Shown in pieces: positions 9,733 to 19,380 of a stretch of DNA of 64,000 nucleotides. The translations under genes and the position numbers were made by a program. Positions within the stretch are counted from its first letter, which is position 1; every line of letters starts with the position of its first letter. The notes beneath the pieces were generated by a model. It was not told where the DNA came from, searched no databases, and worked only from the letters and a program-made list of their open reading frames with translations. This DNA comes from Pseudomonas sp. MWU15-20650 (GTDB lineage: Bacteria; Pseudomonadota; Gammaproteobacteria; Pseudomonadales; Pseudomonadaceae): contig NZ_JALJFG010000008.1 of the NCBI RefSeq assembly GCF_023242475.1, forward strand, positions 62,001 through 126,000, written 5' to 3'.

Positions 9733-9977
9733 GGTTTGTCTCGTCCTTTGAGTGTTGTGAACTGCAAGGCGATTTAATCGCTCAACGCTCCTTGGAGAGC
9801 GTTAGATACTTGTATGCCTGCCGCCCCTGAGGCCAGACATCGCGAGCACTGCGCCTGTGCATAACACGGGGCATCCGGTTTTGCGCCTTAGCGCTTTGCT
9901 CATATCTATCTATCCCTCCAACGATAATTCATTCCCTAGGCTGGCTGCTTCGACTGCTACCTTTGAAGAGTGACTTC

Positions 9978-12002
9978 ATGTCTGAAAGCAATCCACTGCT
10001 ACTGCCCTACGACTTGCCACCGTTCTCAGCCATCCGAGCAGAACACTTGGTGCCCGCCATTGAGCAGATCATCGCGCAGAGCCGCAACACCACCGCCACG
10101 ATCATTGCCAGCCAGGCGTCATTCCCTACCTGGGACGACCTGGTACAAGCCGTGGAGGAACTGGAGGCACGCCTGGATGGCGTTCTCAAAGTCATTGAAC
10201 TGCTTGACTCTATTCCCCAAGAGCCGACTTGGCAGCAGGCATCGCACCGCAGTTATGAGCTTGCAGTGCAGTACAGCGCCGAGCTGGCCGCGAACAATGA
10301 CCTGTATCAGCTCCACCGCCAACTTGCCGATAGCCCGATCGCAGCCCTTTTCAATCAACAACGCCAAAGTGCGTTGCGTAAAATACTGCGCAAGTACCAC
10401 TTGGCTGGCCTTGATCTTTCGCCTGAGCAGCAGCACCGGCTGAAAGCGTTGAACCTGCAAATCGACGCGTTCAGTCAGGAGTTCCTGCGCCGCGTGAGAG
10501 ACTCCAACGACGCATGGCGTAAGCACATCCAGGACAAGGCGCTGCTGAGCGGGCTGCCTGATACCGCCCTGGCACGCATGGAGGTTGCGGCTCGGGACGC
10601 AGGGCTGGAGGGTTGGTTATTAACCCTTTGCGCGCAGTCCTTTCAGGATGTGATGAGCTACGCCAACCATCGAGCCTTACGCCAGGAAGTGCTGGTGGCT
10701 TACTACAGTCGTGCCGTGGGTACTGGCCCTGACGCCATTGCTACCGACAATGAGCCGGTTCTGACAGTGTTGCTCGACACTCGTCACCAGAAAGCACAAC
10801 TGCTGGGTTATGCCAACTTCGCCGAACTGGCACTGGTGGAACAAATGGCGGAGTCGACCGATGAGGTCACTGCATTTCTTCATCAACAGGTTGATCAGGC
10901 ACGCACGACATTTGCCCATGAGACACAACAACTGCAACGTTATGCCGCGCAGCAGGGGGGCGATGCTCTGGAACCCTGGGATTACGACTATTTCGCGGAA
11001 AAAATTCGCCAGGGCGTGGCTGGCGTCTCCCGAGACGTAGTGCGCAATTACTTCCCGTTGGACACGGTGCTGCAACGCTTGTGCTCGTTCACCAAAACGC
11101 TGTTCGGCGTTGAGCTGATCGAACAAACCACGGTTGATACCTGGCATCCGGATGTGCGGGTATTTGAACTCAGGGAGTACGCGGAGCCGATTGGGCATTT
11201 GTTTATTGACCCTTATCGCCGCGTGGCGGGCGGCGAGATTGGCGCCGCCTCGGGCTTGCGTAATCACCGCATGACCGCCGAGGGGCGTCCACAGCGGCCG
11301 ATAGCCGTGCTACGCAGCCAGTTGCCACGACCGACAGCGACCCAGCCTTGCTTGCTGGATCATCTGCAATTGAGGGTCTTGTTGCATGAGTTCGGCCACT
11401 GCCTGCAGCATTTGTTGACCGCCGCTCCCTATCGGGCGATTTCGGGTATGGGCCAGTTAAGCCACGATACGACAGAGTTTTTCGGCCAGGTGCTGGAGCA
11501 ATTCTGCTTTACTGCACCCTGCCTGATCTGGCTGTCCGGCCATTTCCAGACGGGAGATCCCTTGTCTGACGATATGGCCAATCAAATGAGCCGATGGGTT
11601 CGCACCCAGACCAGCCACGAGACTGCCAGTGTCTTGCTCACGGGCCTCGTCGACTTCGAGTTGCACCGTACCTACGGCGACGGGCGTACACCTCATGAGG
11701 TTTTCACCCACGCCAACGTTGAAGTCGGGCATTTGCAGTGGCCTGATGGCACCCGCCCGGTCAACAGCTTCGAACAACCGATGGGGAGCTATGGGGCCAG
11801 AATGTATTCCTACCTGTGGTCCGGTGTCCTGGCCCGCCAGGCTTTTGAACGGTTTGAGCGTGATGGCCTGTTCAATCCAGAGACCGGCAAAGCCTTCCGT
11901 GACGCGTTCATCACGGAGGGGGATACCCGTACGCTGTTGAACTCACTTGCGCTTTTTCGGGGGGAAGGCGCGCGATGCGACAAGCATTCCACCGGTGCAT
12001 GA
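9978..12002 (+). CDS. M3-family zinc metallopeptidase (oligopeptidase A-like)
   Basis: 674 residues from ATG 9978, preceded by GAAGAG; a TTG at 9963 would add five residues but is less likely. M3 peptidases cleave short peptides in the cytoplasm. The zinc motif is HEFGH (470-474), with the third ligand Glu500 in DTTEFFGQ. The C-terminal YSYLWSGVLARQAFERF and an SGLRNHRM segment also fit the thimet/PrlC family. The length matches oligopeptidase A (about 680). Several positions differ from canonical PrlC (for example HEFGHCLQHLL), so I read it as a paralogue rather than the housekeeping prlC. Monocistronic. Confidence 0.88.
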   Translation: MSESNPLLLPYDLPPFSAIRAEHLVPAIEQIIAQSRNTTATIIASQASFPTWDDLVQAVEELEARLDGVLKVIELLDSIPQEPTWQQASHRSYELAVQYSAELAANNDLYQLHRQLADSPIAALFNQQRQSALRKILRKYHLAGLDLSPEQQHRLKALNLQIDAFSQEFLRRVRDSNDAWRKHIQDKALLSGLPDTALARMEVAARDAGLEGWLLTLCAQSFQDVMSYANHRALRQEVLVAYYSRAVGTGPDAIATDNEPVLTVLLDTRHQKAQLLGYANFAELALVEQMAESTDEVTAFLHQQVDQARTTFAHETQQLQRYAAQQGGDALEPWDYDYFAEKIRQGVAGVSRDVVRNYFPLDTVLQRLCSFTKTLFGVELIEQTTVDTWHPDVRVFELREYAEPIGHLFIDPYRRVAGGEIGAASGLRNHRMTAEGRPQRPIAVLRSQLPRPTATQPCLLDHLQLRVLLHEFGHCLQHLLTAAPYRAISGMGQLSHDTTEFFGQVLEQFCFTAPCLIWLSGHFQTGDPLSDDMANQMSRWVRTQTSHETASVLLTGLVDFELHRTYGDGRTPHEVFTHANVEVGHLQWPDGTRPVNSFEQPMGSYGARMYSYLWSGVLARQAFERFERDGLFNPETGKAFRDAFITEGDTRTLLNSLALFRGEGARCDKHSTGA

Positions 12003-12159
12003 AGCGCGGGTGCATAGGTAGCCCCTGGGCTGAATCCTGAAACGCCAGAGTGATCTTCTCAGCTCACTCACGGCTGCTCACTTGCGCAGCCAAGCCAGCG
12101 ATTCACCCTGATCTGGGACGCTCATTACCGAACGCCATGCCAAGGGCAAGGCAAGCCGT

Positions 12160-13284
12160 TCAGGCCGTGGCGGCCTGTCTCGGTTGATTCAGACGCTTGT
12201 TGAATTCTAGCCATGCCGCCAGCAACGCCATCACGCCAGTCCCCACCAGCGCGGTGTAGATCTGCATGGCGAAAGCATCACCGGTCAGGGCGTTGAGCAT
12301 GTCCGCCAACGGCGCCAGCAGCACGCCCAGGCAGAACACTTCCAGTGAATAACGCCCCATCCGGCAGGTTTGCTGCGCCAGCCAGTTTTGCGTCCAGGCG
12401 CGCCCCGGCAAGAGTTTGGCGGTGACATAGGCCAGTGCCAGGAAATGCAGCAGGCGCACGGGCGACAGGTCGGTCTTGCTGATCGGGTACAGCCGCTCGC
12501 TGAGGGCCGACGGCATGAAGGCGTCGTGGATCTCGGGCCAGCGCCAGGCGATGGTGATCACACCGGCGGCCAGCGTGTAGAGCGCCGCCATGACGAACAA
12601 CGGCTGGCGCAGCAGTGGCCGATTGTCCTGCGGGCGTGGCTGTTGGCTACGGATCGCCGCTGCGCCTCCCAGCACAAACAGCAACTGCCAGGTGACCGGG
12701 TTGAAGTACCACACACCGTCGGCAATTGCCGCCAGGTTCCATCCCAGGTGAGGTGCCAGCAGGTACACCCCCAGCGACACGGCCACCACCGTCCAGGTGC
12801 GGCTCAGGAGCAGGGGCAGTACCAGCGGCAGCCCGGCCAACAGCACGATGTACAGCGGCAACGGGTCCATCAGGTTGGGTTTGAAGCGCAGCAGCAGCTC
12901 ATCGACCAGGGCTTGTTGTGGGTGGGCGACGAAGTGCGTCAGGCCCATCTCTGCAACCAGGTCGCGGGTTTCCACATGGCTGTTGGCGAAGAACACGATG
13001 CCCATCAACATCGCCAGCAGGAAGATATGCACCACGTACAACACCCAGGTGCGACGCAGGATCTTCAGGCAAGCCATCCAGTAACCCTCGCGCTGCAGGA
13101 CCTTGCCGTAGGCCAGCACCGAGGCGTAGCCGGCAAGAAACACAAACACTTCAGCCGCATCGCTGAAGCCGATATTGCGCAGGGTGATCTGGCCGAGTGG
13201 GTTGTGGGGGACGTGATCCCAGAAAATGAAGATCAACGCCAGGCCCCGAAAAAAATCGATGCGTGGGTCGCGTCCGTTCAGCAT
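12160..13284 (-). CDS. OpgC-domain membrane acyltransferase-like protein
   Basis: 374 residues with about ten predicted membrane segments. It opens with RDPRIDFFRGLALIFIFWDHVPHNPLG, characteristic of the OpgC family. OpgC succinylates osmoregulated periplasmic glucans from the cytoplasmic membrane. No opgG/H is adjacent, so the substrate is unknown and could be another polysaccharide. The C terminus is short and cytoplasmic (EFNKRLNQPRQAATA). It lies on the same strand as the cupin gene, with a 133-base gap. Confidence 0.85.
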   Translation of the reverse strand: MLNGRDPRIDFFRGLALIFIFWDHVPHNPLGQITLRNIGFSDAAEVFVFLAGYASVLAYGKVLQREGYWMACLKILRRTWVLYVVHIFLLAMLMGIVFFANSHVETRDLVAEMGLTHFVAHPQQALVDELLLRFKPNLMDPLPLYIVLLAGLPLVLPLLLSRTWTVVAVSLGVYLLAPHLGWNLAAIADGVWYFNPVTWQLLFVLGGAAAIRSQQPRPQDNRPLLRQPLFVMAALYTLAAGVITIAWRWPEIHDAFMPSALSERLYPISKTDLSPVRLLHFLALAYVTAKLLPGRAWTQNWLAQQTCRMGRYSLEVFCLGVLLAPLADMLNALTGDAFAMQIYTALVGTGVMALLAAWLEFNKRLNQPRQAATA

Positions 13285-13417
13285 GGCTGCGGGCTCTTGT
13301 ACAAATAAGTTTAGTAATGACAGGTGCAGGGCGCAGTTGTCCCACGCCGCACGTCGGGCGGGCGCAGGTTGGCGGTATTTGTAAGCAATTGCAAAGGCGG
13401 GATATTACTGAATGTCT

Positions 13418-13714
13418 CTAGACATCGATGATCACCAACGTGCCTTGGCTGCCGGCGAGTACGGCATGGGGGATACCGGCTTGCACGAGGTACATCTGGC
13501 CGGCTTCCACGCGGATTTCTTGGTGATCGATGCGCAGGCGTAACTGACCGCTGATCACCAACAAGCCTTCGTTGTAATCATGAGTTTCTTGCGCATACGC
13601 CTGCTCATCCATGCGCAGCACCTTGATCCGCGCCGGGCCGACCTGGCCCAGGCGTTTGGATTTCCAGCTTTCAGGCAATTGCTCGGCGATGCCGGCGAAG
13701 TCCAGTAACGGCAT
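13418..13714 (-). CDS. Small cupin-domain protein
   Basis: 98 residues forming a single cupin barrel. The first motif region is THDYNEGLLVISGQLRLRIDHQEIRVEAGQMYLV and the second is IPHAVLAGSQGTLVIID. Of the usual metal ligands, the HxH pair is reduced (TH-DYNE) while a His in IPHAV remains, so metal binding is uncertain. Such small cupins are usually sugar- or metal-binding or stress proteins; no specific role can be given. It is transcribed after the FMN glutamate-synthase-like gene, with a 66-base gap. Confidence 0.8.
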   Translation of the reverse strand: MPLLDFAGIAEQLPESWKSKRLGQVGPARIKVLRMDEQAYAQETHDYNEGLLVISGQLRLRIDHQEIRVEAGQMYLVQAGIPHAVLAGSQGTLVIIDV

Positions 13715-13780
13715 GTGAATCTCCTGGTTTTCAACGATGCCGTCGGTGGTCCGGTTCAGCGGGTAATGATCTGCAAATGG

Positions 13781-15400
13781 TTACGCAGCAACGACCTCAT
13801 GCGGCTCAAAACTATCGGCCCGTGCCATCTGCCACATGCGCGAATAAAACTCGCCATTCACTTCACCCGTGAGCAATTCACCGGGCTTCAAGAACACATG
13901 CAACTGCGAGAACAGCTTGATTTCAGTCGCCGACATGCGTCGCACCAAGTGCTTGGCCGACAGCTGCGACGGATGATCCAGGCCGGCGGCGGCGAGCATT
14001 TCCGCCAGCGCTTTGAGGGTGTTGCGGTGGAAATTGAACACGCGCTGGGCCTTGTCGGGCACCACCAGGGCTCGCTGGCGCAGTGGGTCCTGAGTGGCGA
14101 CGCCGGTCGGGCATTTGTTGGTGTGGCAGCTTTGCGACTGGATGCAGCCGATAGCGAACATAAACCCGCGTGCCGAGTTGGCCCAGTCGGCACCGATGGC
14201 CAGGACGCTGGCGATATCGAAGGCGCTGACGATCTTGCCGCTGGCGCCGAGCTTGATCTTGTCGCGCAGGTTCAGGCCCACCAAGGTGTTATGCACGAAC
14301 AACAGACCCTCACGCAGTGGCACGCCGATATGGTCAGTGAACTCCACCGGTGCGGCGCCGGTGCCACCTTCCTTGCCATCGACCACGATAAAGTCCGGGA
14401 GGATGCCAGTTTCGAGCATGGCCTTGGCGATGCCCATGAACTCCCAGGGGTGGCCGAGGCAGAACTTGAACCCCACGGGTTTGCCGCCGGACAGTTCGCG
14501 CAGCTGGGCGATGAACTGCATCATCTCGATCGGCGTGGAAAACGCGCTGTGGCGCGACGGCGAGATGCAGTCTTCACCCATCATGATGCCGCGGGTATCG
14601 GCGATTTCCTGGGTGACCTTGTGCTTGGGCAGGATGCCACCGTGGCCGGGCTTGGCACCCTGGCTCATCTTGATTTCGATCATGCGCACTTGCGGGTTTT
14701 GCGCCTGCACGGCGAAGCGTTCCGGGTCGAAACGGCCATCGCTGGTGCGGCAACCGAAGTAGCCGCTGCCCAGTTCCCAGGTCAGGTCGCCGCCATTCTC
14801 GCGGTGGTAGGGGCTGATGCTGCCTTCGCCGGTGTCATGGGCAAAGTTGCCGAGCTTGGCGCCTTGGTTCAGGGCGCGGATCGCATTGGCGCTCAACGAA
14901 CCGAAGCTCATGGCCGAGATGTTGAACACCGACGCCGAGTACGGCTGTTTGCACTGCGGGCCGCCGACCATCACGCGAAAGGCGCTGGGGTCGCTCAGCG
15001 GCGCCGGGCGCATGGAGTGGCCGATAAATTCGAAGCCCGACTGGTAGACGTCGATCAGGGTACCGAAGGGTTTGTCGGCGGATTCATTCTTGGCGCGCGA
15101 GTAAACCAGCGAGCGCTGGGCCCGGGAGAAGGGCAGGGCGTCGCTGTCGGACTCCAGCAGGTACTGGCGAATTTCCGGGCGAATGGCCTCCACCAGGTAG
15201 CGGATATTGCCCAGGATCGGGTAGTTGCGGCGCACGGCGTGGGGGCTTTGCAGCAGGTCGAAAATGCCGATCAGGCTGAGGATGCCGGTGACTAGGGTGA
15301 TGGGCCATAGCCAGTCATGTTCGACAAAGGGCAGGCTGGCGAGGGTGAAAATGACGCACACGGCAAAGAAGGCGTAACGGCTTAGTAACGACAGGCTCAT
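13781..15400 (-). CDS. FMN-binding glutamate synthase family protein (membrane-anchored GltB-like central domain)
   Basis: 539 residues. Two N-terminal hydrophobic segments (about 3-22 and 27-46) precede a large TIM-barrel domain like the FMN/glutamate synthase domain of GltB. Visible hallmarks are GSLSANAIRALNQGAKLGNFAHDTGEGS, the SQGAKPGHGG stretch, and the cysteine cluster CIQSQSCHTNKCPTG expected to bind a 3Fe-4S cluster. The amidotransferase and GltD parts are absent, so this is not a complete glutamate synthase. The family is widespread and its true reaction is unsettled. The start ATG at 15400 has a plausible AAGGAAAAC ribosome site. Confidence 0.88.
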   Translation of the reverse strand: MSLSLLSRYAFFAVCVIFTLASLPFVEHDWLWPITLVTGILSLIGIFDLLQSPHAVRRNYPILGNIRYLVEAIRPEIRQYLLESDSDALPFSRAQRSLVYSRAKNESADKPFGTLIDVYQSGFEFIGHSMRPAPLSDPSAFRVMVGGPQCKQPYSASVFNISAMSFGSLSANAIRALNQGAKLGNFAHDTGEGSISPYHRENGGDLTWELGSGYFGCRTSDGRFDPERFAVQAQNPQVRMIEIKMSQGAKPGHGGILPKHKVTQEIADTRGIMMGEDCISPSRHSAFSTPIEMMQFIAQLRELSGGKPVGFKFCLGHPWEFMGIAKAMLETGILPDFIVVDGKEGGTGAAPVEFTDHIGVPLREGLLFVHNTLVGLNLRDKIKLGASGKIVSAFDIASVLAIGADWANSARGFMFAIGCIQSQSCHTNKCPTGVATQDPLRQRALVVPDKAQRVFNFHRNTLKALAEMLAAAGLDHPSQLSAKHLVRRMSATEIKLFSQLHVFLKPGELLTGEVNGEFYSRMWQMARADSFEPHEVVAA

Positions 15401-15604
15401 ACGGTTTTCCTTGGTTCGGACTCTTCAGGTCGATCCGGCATTCTGCGCCCGTTCTGAAACCGAGGACAACAATTGAAGGCTCTGGGACGTCATTTGCGTG
15501 CCGACAGCGCGGCGAGGGAACTGTTTGCAGAGTGATGGCCACTATCCAGGCAGGGCGCCTGTTGCTCACGGGATGCCAATTAACGCACTTGGAGTCAATG
15601 AGTC

Positions 15605-16108
15605 ATGCTCAACGTACCTTTTTTTGTTTCCCCTAAACCTTTCATTAATGACATGCCCATTCTCCAGCCTGTGGGGCATCAGCAAGATGGCGCGCGCGAA
15701 GGGGCGTTTGTGCAGAAAACACAGTGGGCCGACGATCATCAGCGCGACGCGCCCTACCCGAACTCCGCTGAAACCCAGTCGCTTGAGCTTCGGCGGTCTG
15801 TCGCTGAGGGGGGCAAGAACCTGTGGTTTATCCCGGGGCTGAGCAACATGATGCAAGGCGCTGGCAACGCCGGACCCGGCGCTGATGCCTTTATCAGCGG
15901 TGCGCTGGACGGCTTTCGTAAAACCTGCGAAGACGGCTTTGGCAAGGCGTTTCTCGGGGCGGCCACGGGGGATTACAGTGCGGTCGCCAAAGGCTACTGC
16001 GATGCGCTGAGAAAGAACGAGGCCACGCCGGGGGTCGTCAAGAGACTACTGAATCAGGGGGATGAGCTAACAAACCTGACCACTGCTGCGTTCCGGCTGA
16101 TGAAGTGA
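15605..16108 (+). CDS. Hypothetical protein, 167 residues
   Basis: I do not recognise it. ATG 15605 has GGAG ten bases upstream, and codon third positions are GC-rich as in neighbours. The N-terminal half is polar and low in hydrophobics. The C-terminal half (from about residue 75) is glycine/alanine-rich and helical, with NMMQGAGNAGPGADAFISGALDGFRKTCEDGFGKAFLGAATGD-like character and two Cys. It has no signal peptide. The composition (glycine-rich, small, start divergent from a metabolic gene) recalls secreted effector-like or harpin-like proteins, but that is only an impression. Confidence 0.6.
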   Translation: MLNVPFFVSPKPFINDMPILQPVGHQQDGAREGAFVQKTQWADDHQRDAPYPNSAETQSLELRRSVAEGGKNLWFIPGLSNMMQGAGNAGPGADAFISGALDGFRKTCEDGFGKAFLGAATGDYSAVAKGYCDALRKNEATPGVVKRLLNQGDELTNLTTAAFRLMK

Positions 16109-16177
16109 GGAGCGCCACAACTCTGCTGGCTCGAGCCCTGAAAAAGCCGATGCATCATCCTGGTTCGGCGGCGTGTC

Positions 16178-17557
16178 TTACGCCGCCGTTTGCCGAATCG
16201 GCAGTACCACGCGAAATGTGGTGCCTTTGCCCAGTTCGCTGCTGACGAAGATATCGCCCTGGTGTTTCTTGACGATGCCGTAGGAGAGGGACAGCCCCAA
16301 CCCAGTGCCTTCACCCACGGGTTTAGTGGTGAAGAACGGGTCGAAAATTTTCTTCACGGTCTCGGGTGCGATCCCACAACCGTTATCCGTGACTTCCAGC
16401 CAGACGTTCTCGCCCTCCACCCCGTTGCTGATGGTGATGGTGCCGCGTTCCGGGCCCATGGCTTGTGCGGCGTTGATCACCAGGTTCATCACCACCTGGT
16501 TGAGCTGTGAAGCCAGGCATTCGATGTCCGGCAGCGGCGTGTAGTGCTTGACCACATCAGCTTTGTACTTGAGTTCGCTGGCGACGATGTTCAGTGTCGA
16601 GTCGATGCCTTGGTGCAGGTTTGCGAATTGCCAGGTCTGGTCGTTATCGACCCGCGAGAAGTTTTTCAGGTCCTTGACGATCTGCGTCACACGGCCGATG
16701 CCCTCCTTGGACTCGCGGATCAGGATCGGAATGTCCTCCTTGAGAAAGTCCAATTCCAGGTCTGTGCGCAGTGTCCTGAGCTGATCGCGCTGCTCCGGTA
16801 GCGTGATGAGTTCCTCGCAGCGTTGATAGGCTGCCAGCATCTGTTGCAGTTGGCTGAAGTAGCTGTCGAGGGTGCTGAGGTTGGATGAAATAAAGCCCAC
16901 CGGGTTGTTGATTTCATGGGCGACGCCGGCCGCGAGTTGCCCCAATGACGCGAGTTTTTCCGACTGCACCAGTTGGCTTTCCAAGTGCTTGCGTTCGTCG
17001 ATTTCCAGTTGCAGCGCTTGGGTGCGTTGCTCGACCAATTGTTCCAGATAAGAGGTTTGCAGGGAGGCGCGCCGGGCCATGTCCCATTTATTGGCCAGCG
17101 TGTTGGCCATTTGCTGGACTTCAATGTTGTCGAACGGTTTTTTCAGGATCAGCAAGCGATCATGGGCGCGCAGGCGAAATAGCAGGTCTTCCCAGGAGTA
17201 ATCCGAGTAGGCGGTACACACCACCACTTGCAGGTCGGGGTCGATTTTCCACAACTCCTCGATGGTCTTCGCGCCGTCCCAGCCTTGCGGCATACGCATA
17301 TCGACAAAGGCCAGTGCGTAGGGGTGCTTTTGCGCCATGGCCGTGGTCAGCAGGCCCAAACCTTCTTCGCCGCCATACGCTGAATGCAACTCGAACAGCT
17401 GGGCCTGGGGTTTGGCGGTATCGCCAAACAGCGCCGACTCCATATCATCCAACGCCTGGTTGGACGCCACGGCAGGCATCAGAATTTTGCGGAAATCCTC
17501 ATGAATGGACGGTGTGTCGTCAATCAACAGGATGCGCCGGTTGGGCGGTTGGTTCAT
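16178..17557 (-). CDS. Response-regulator receiver fused to a histidine kinase
   Basis: 459 residues. A receiver domain (1-150) has the acidic pair Asp13/Asp14, phospho-acceptor Asp86 in AFVDMRMP and Lys140 in LKKPFD. A coiled coil (165-200) leads to HisKA with His214 in GVAHEINNP, and HATPase_c with N (NLVINAAQA), DNGCGI and GTGLGLS boxes. This is a cytoplasmic signal integrator. It is the last gene of a four-gene operon and overlaps the preceding kinase by four bases. The receiver is closely similar to that of the GGDEF-EAL protein at the head of the operon (shared [25 protein letters not shown]), so the two likely arose by duplication. Confidence 0.9.
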   Translation of the reverse strand: MNQPPNRRILLIDDTPSIHEDFRKILMPAVASNQALDDMESALFGDTAKPQAQLFELHSAYGGEEGLGLLTTAMAQKHPYALAFVDMRMPQGWDGAKTIEELWKIDPDLQVVVCTAYSDYSWEDLLFRLRAHDRLLILKKPFDNIEVQQMANTLANKWDMARRASLQTSYLEQLVEQRTQALQLEIDERKHLESQLVQSEKLASLGQLAAGVAHEINNPVGFISSNLSTLDSYFSQLQQMLAAYQRCEELITLPEQRDQLRTLRTDLELDFLKEDIPILIRESKEGIGRVTQIVKDLKNFSRVDNDQTWQFANLHQGIDSTLNIVASELKYKADVVKHYTPLPDIECLASQLNQVVMNLVINAAQAMGPERGTITISNGVEGENVWLEVTDNGCGIAPETVKKIFDPFFTTKPVGEGTGLGLSLSYGIVKKHQGDIFVSSELGKGTTFRVVLPIRQTAA

Positions 17558-19380
17558 GTGGTGGTTCCGGCAAGGGTAAGAGGGATCGTCAGGGTGAAGA
17601 CCGCGCCAAGGCCCGGCCCGTCGCTGTGGGCGCAGAGCTGGCCATTCATTTCCACGGCAGCCAGGGCGCAGCTGTGCAGGCCGAAGCCATGGCCTTCCTT
17701 ACGCGTGGTAAAGCCATGGGTGAATATCCGGGTCATGTTTTCGGCCGGTATACCTTCGCCATCGTCCTTCACGCTGATCTTGAGGGTGTTTTCATCCCCC
17801 GGTTGCACCGTCAGGGTCATTTGCCGTGGCCGGTGGGTGAGGTTGGACATGGCGTACTTGGCGTTGCTGATCAGGTTGACCATGATCAGCAGCAGCCGGT
17901 GTTTGTCGCCCAGAATATCCGGTACCGGCGCATATTCCTTGACCACCGTGACGTGATGGCGGTTCAAGGCGCCAGCGTTCATGCGCAGGGCGTCTTCCAT
18001 CAAGGTGCTGATATTGACGGGTTCGAGCAGGGTGGAGGCGCCGGCGTAAGACTGCTGGGTCGAGACGATGTCCTTGATGTGGTCAACGCTTTTGCTTAAC
18101 TGCGTCAACTCGTCGGCCATGCCTTGCTGTTCGAGTGCAATCGCTTCCACCAACTGGTTCAAGTAGCCGGGCAGCAATTTGCCCTTTTCGTCCTCGGTGA
18201 GGAAGCTGCCCAGGTCGTCCGGGTGCTCATTGATCAGTTGCATGGCTTTGCCCAGGCCCAGGGCTTTGCTGGTGCGCAGCTTGCGGGTGACCAGGTCGGC
18301 GGAGATGTTCACGCTGTTGAGCACGTTGCCGACGTTGTGCAGCACGTTGGTGGCGATCTCCGCCATGCCTGCCTGGCGGGCGCTGTCCATCAGTTCGCTC
18401 TGGGCATCCTTGAGCTGTTGCGTGCGCCGTTCCACACGTTGCTCCAGGGTTTCGTTGGCCGCCTGCAAGGCGCGATTGACGCGGTTGATCTCGGCGAAAC
18501 TGCGCAGCAGGCGCACCGCCAGGTACAGCAGCAACACCACCAGCAAGGTCGAGAAGACCAGCAAGTAGCGATGGTATTGATGATCAACGAGGTCGGCGGT
18601 CTGCTGGTCCTGGTTGAGGTGGGTGGTCATGTCATCCAGGCGCTCGGCCACGGGTACCGCCGCAATCCGTTCGAGCAAGGTGTTGACCATCGGCTGCTCG
18701 CGCAGGATCAACGAAATATGATTGCTGAGGATATCCACCGGGGCCTGGAACTCCCGGGGCAGGAGCTGTTTGTTGGTTTCCAGTTTGCCCAGGCCCACCA
18801 GGATGTCTGCGGCGCGTTCGTCGCTGGTAACCTGGGCGAGCTCCAGGCTGCTGAGCAGCAGGTCGTAGGTGTCGGTGGCCACGGCTTGCAGTTGCAGTTG
18901 GCCTTCACTGTCAACGCGGTTGAACAGGGCCTGGATGTCATCTTCGGCCGTCGGCAGAAAGGCCAGTGAGTTGCGCAACACCGCGTTGTGGGATTTGAAC
19001 TGGTCGACCAGCCGCGCCTTTTCCTGGATGGCGGCCTGATAAGCCAGTTGGGTGGCTTGCCACTGTATCTGGTCGGTGGGGCTGTGGTAGGTGTCGCGGC
19101 TCTCCAGCTCGGCCCAGATCCGCGTCATTTCCGTCAGCGGCGTGACCAATGGATCGTAGTTGTGGGTAATCGCGATCCGCGCCTTGAGCACTTCGCTGTC
19201 CCACTGGGCATTGAGCTGTTGGAGCTGGCGGATCAGGTCCCGTGACTGGGTGTAGCTGGCCGTCTGGTCGCGAGATGACATGAGGTACAAAAACACCAGC
19301 GTCGAGGCCAGCAGCAGGGTCATCAACCCCAGTAACAGTTGGCTGGTACGGCGGCGGGACAGCTGTGATCGCAGGCTCAT
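17554..19380 (-). CDS. Membrane sensor histidine kinase
   Basis: 608 residues from ATG 19380, which overlaps the stop of the cytochrome gene in ATGA; a farther start at 19398 lacks a ribosome site. The first membrane segment is near 13-35 and the second near 265-285. A periplasmic, mostly helical sensor region of about 230 residues lies between them. A long coiled coil (ERVERRTQQLKDAQSELMDSA) leads to an atypical H-box, MAEIATNVLHNVGNVLNSV, then an HATPase domain (NLISNAKYA, DDGEGI, GHGFGLH). The ligand is unknown. Coupling to a periplasmic di-haem peroxidase suggests redox or peroxide sensing, which is inference. Confidence 0.88.
   Translation of the reverse strand: MSLRSQLSRRRTSQLLLGLMTLLLASTLVFLYLMSSRDQTASYTQSRDLIRQLQQLNAQWDSEVLKARIAITHNYDPLVTPLTEMTRIWAELESRDTYHSPTDQIQWQATQLAYQAAIQEKARLVDQFKSHNAVLRNSLAFLPTAEDDIQALFNRVDSEGQLQLQAVATDTYDLLLSSLELAQVTSDERAADILVGLGKLETNKQLLPREFQAPVDILSNHISLILREQPMVNTLLERIAAVPVAERLDDMTTHLNQDQQTADLVDHQYHRYLLVFSTLLVVLLLYLAVRLLRSFAEINRVNRALQAANETLEQRVERRTQQLKDAQSELMDSARQAGMAEIATNVLHNVGNVLNSVNISADLVTRKLRTSKALGLGKAMQLINEHPDDLGSFLTEDEKGKLLPGYLNQLVEAIALEQQGMADELTQLSKSVDHIKDIVSTQQSYAGASTLLEPVNISTLMEDALRMNAGALNRHHVTVVKEYAPVPDILGDKHRLLLIMVNLISNAKYAMSNLTHRPRQMTLTVQPGDENTLKISVKDDGEGIPAENMTRIFTHGFTTRKEGHGFGLHSCALAAVEMNGQLCAHSDGPGLGAVFTLTIPLTLAGTTT

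Noticed and set aside
13715..15295. 526-residue plus-strand frame
   Set aside because: Antisense of the FMN glutamate-synthase-like gene, whose cysteine cluster and barrel motifs are clear.
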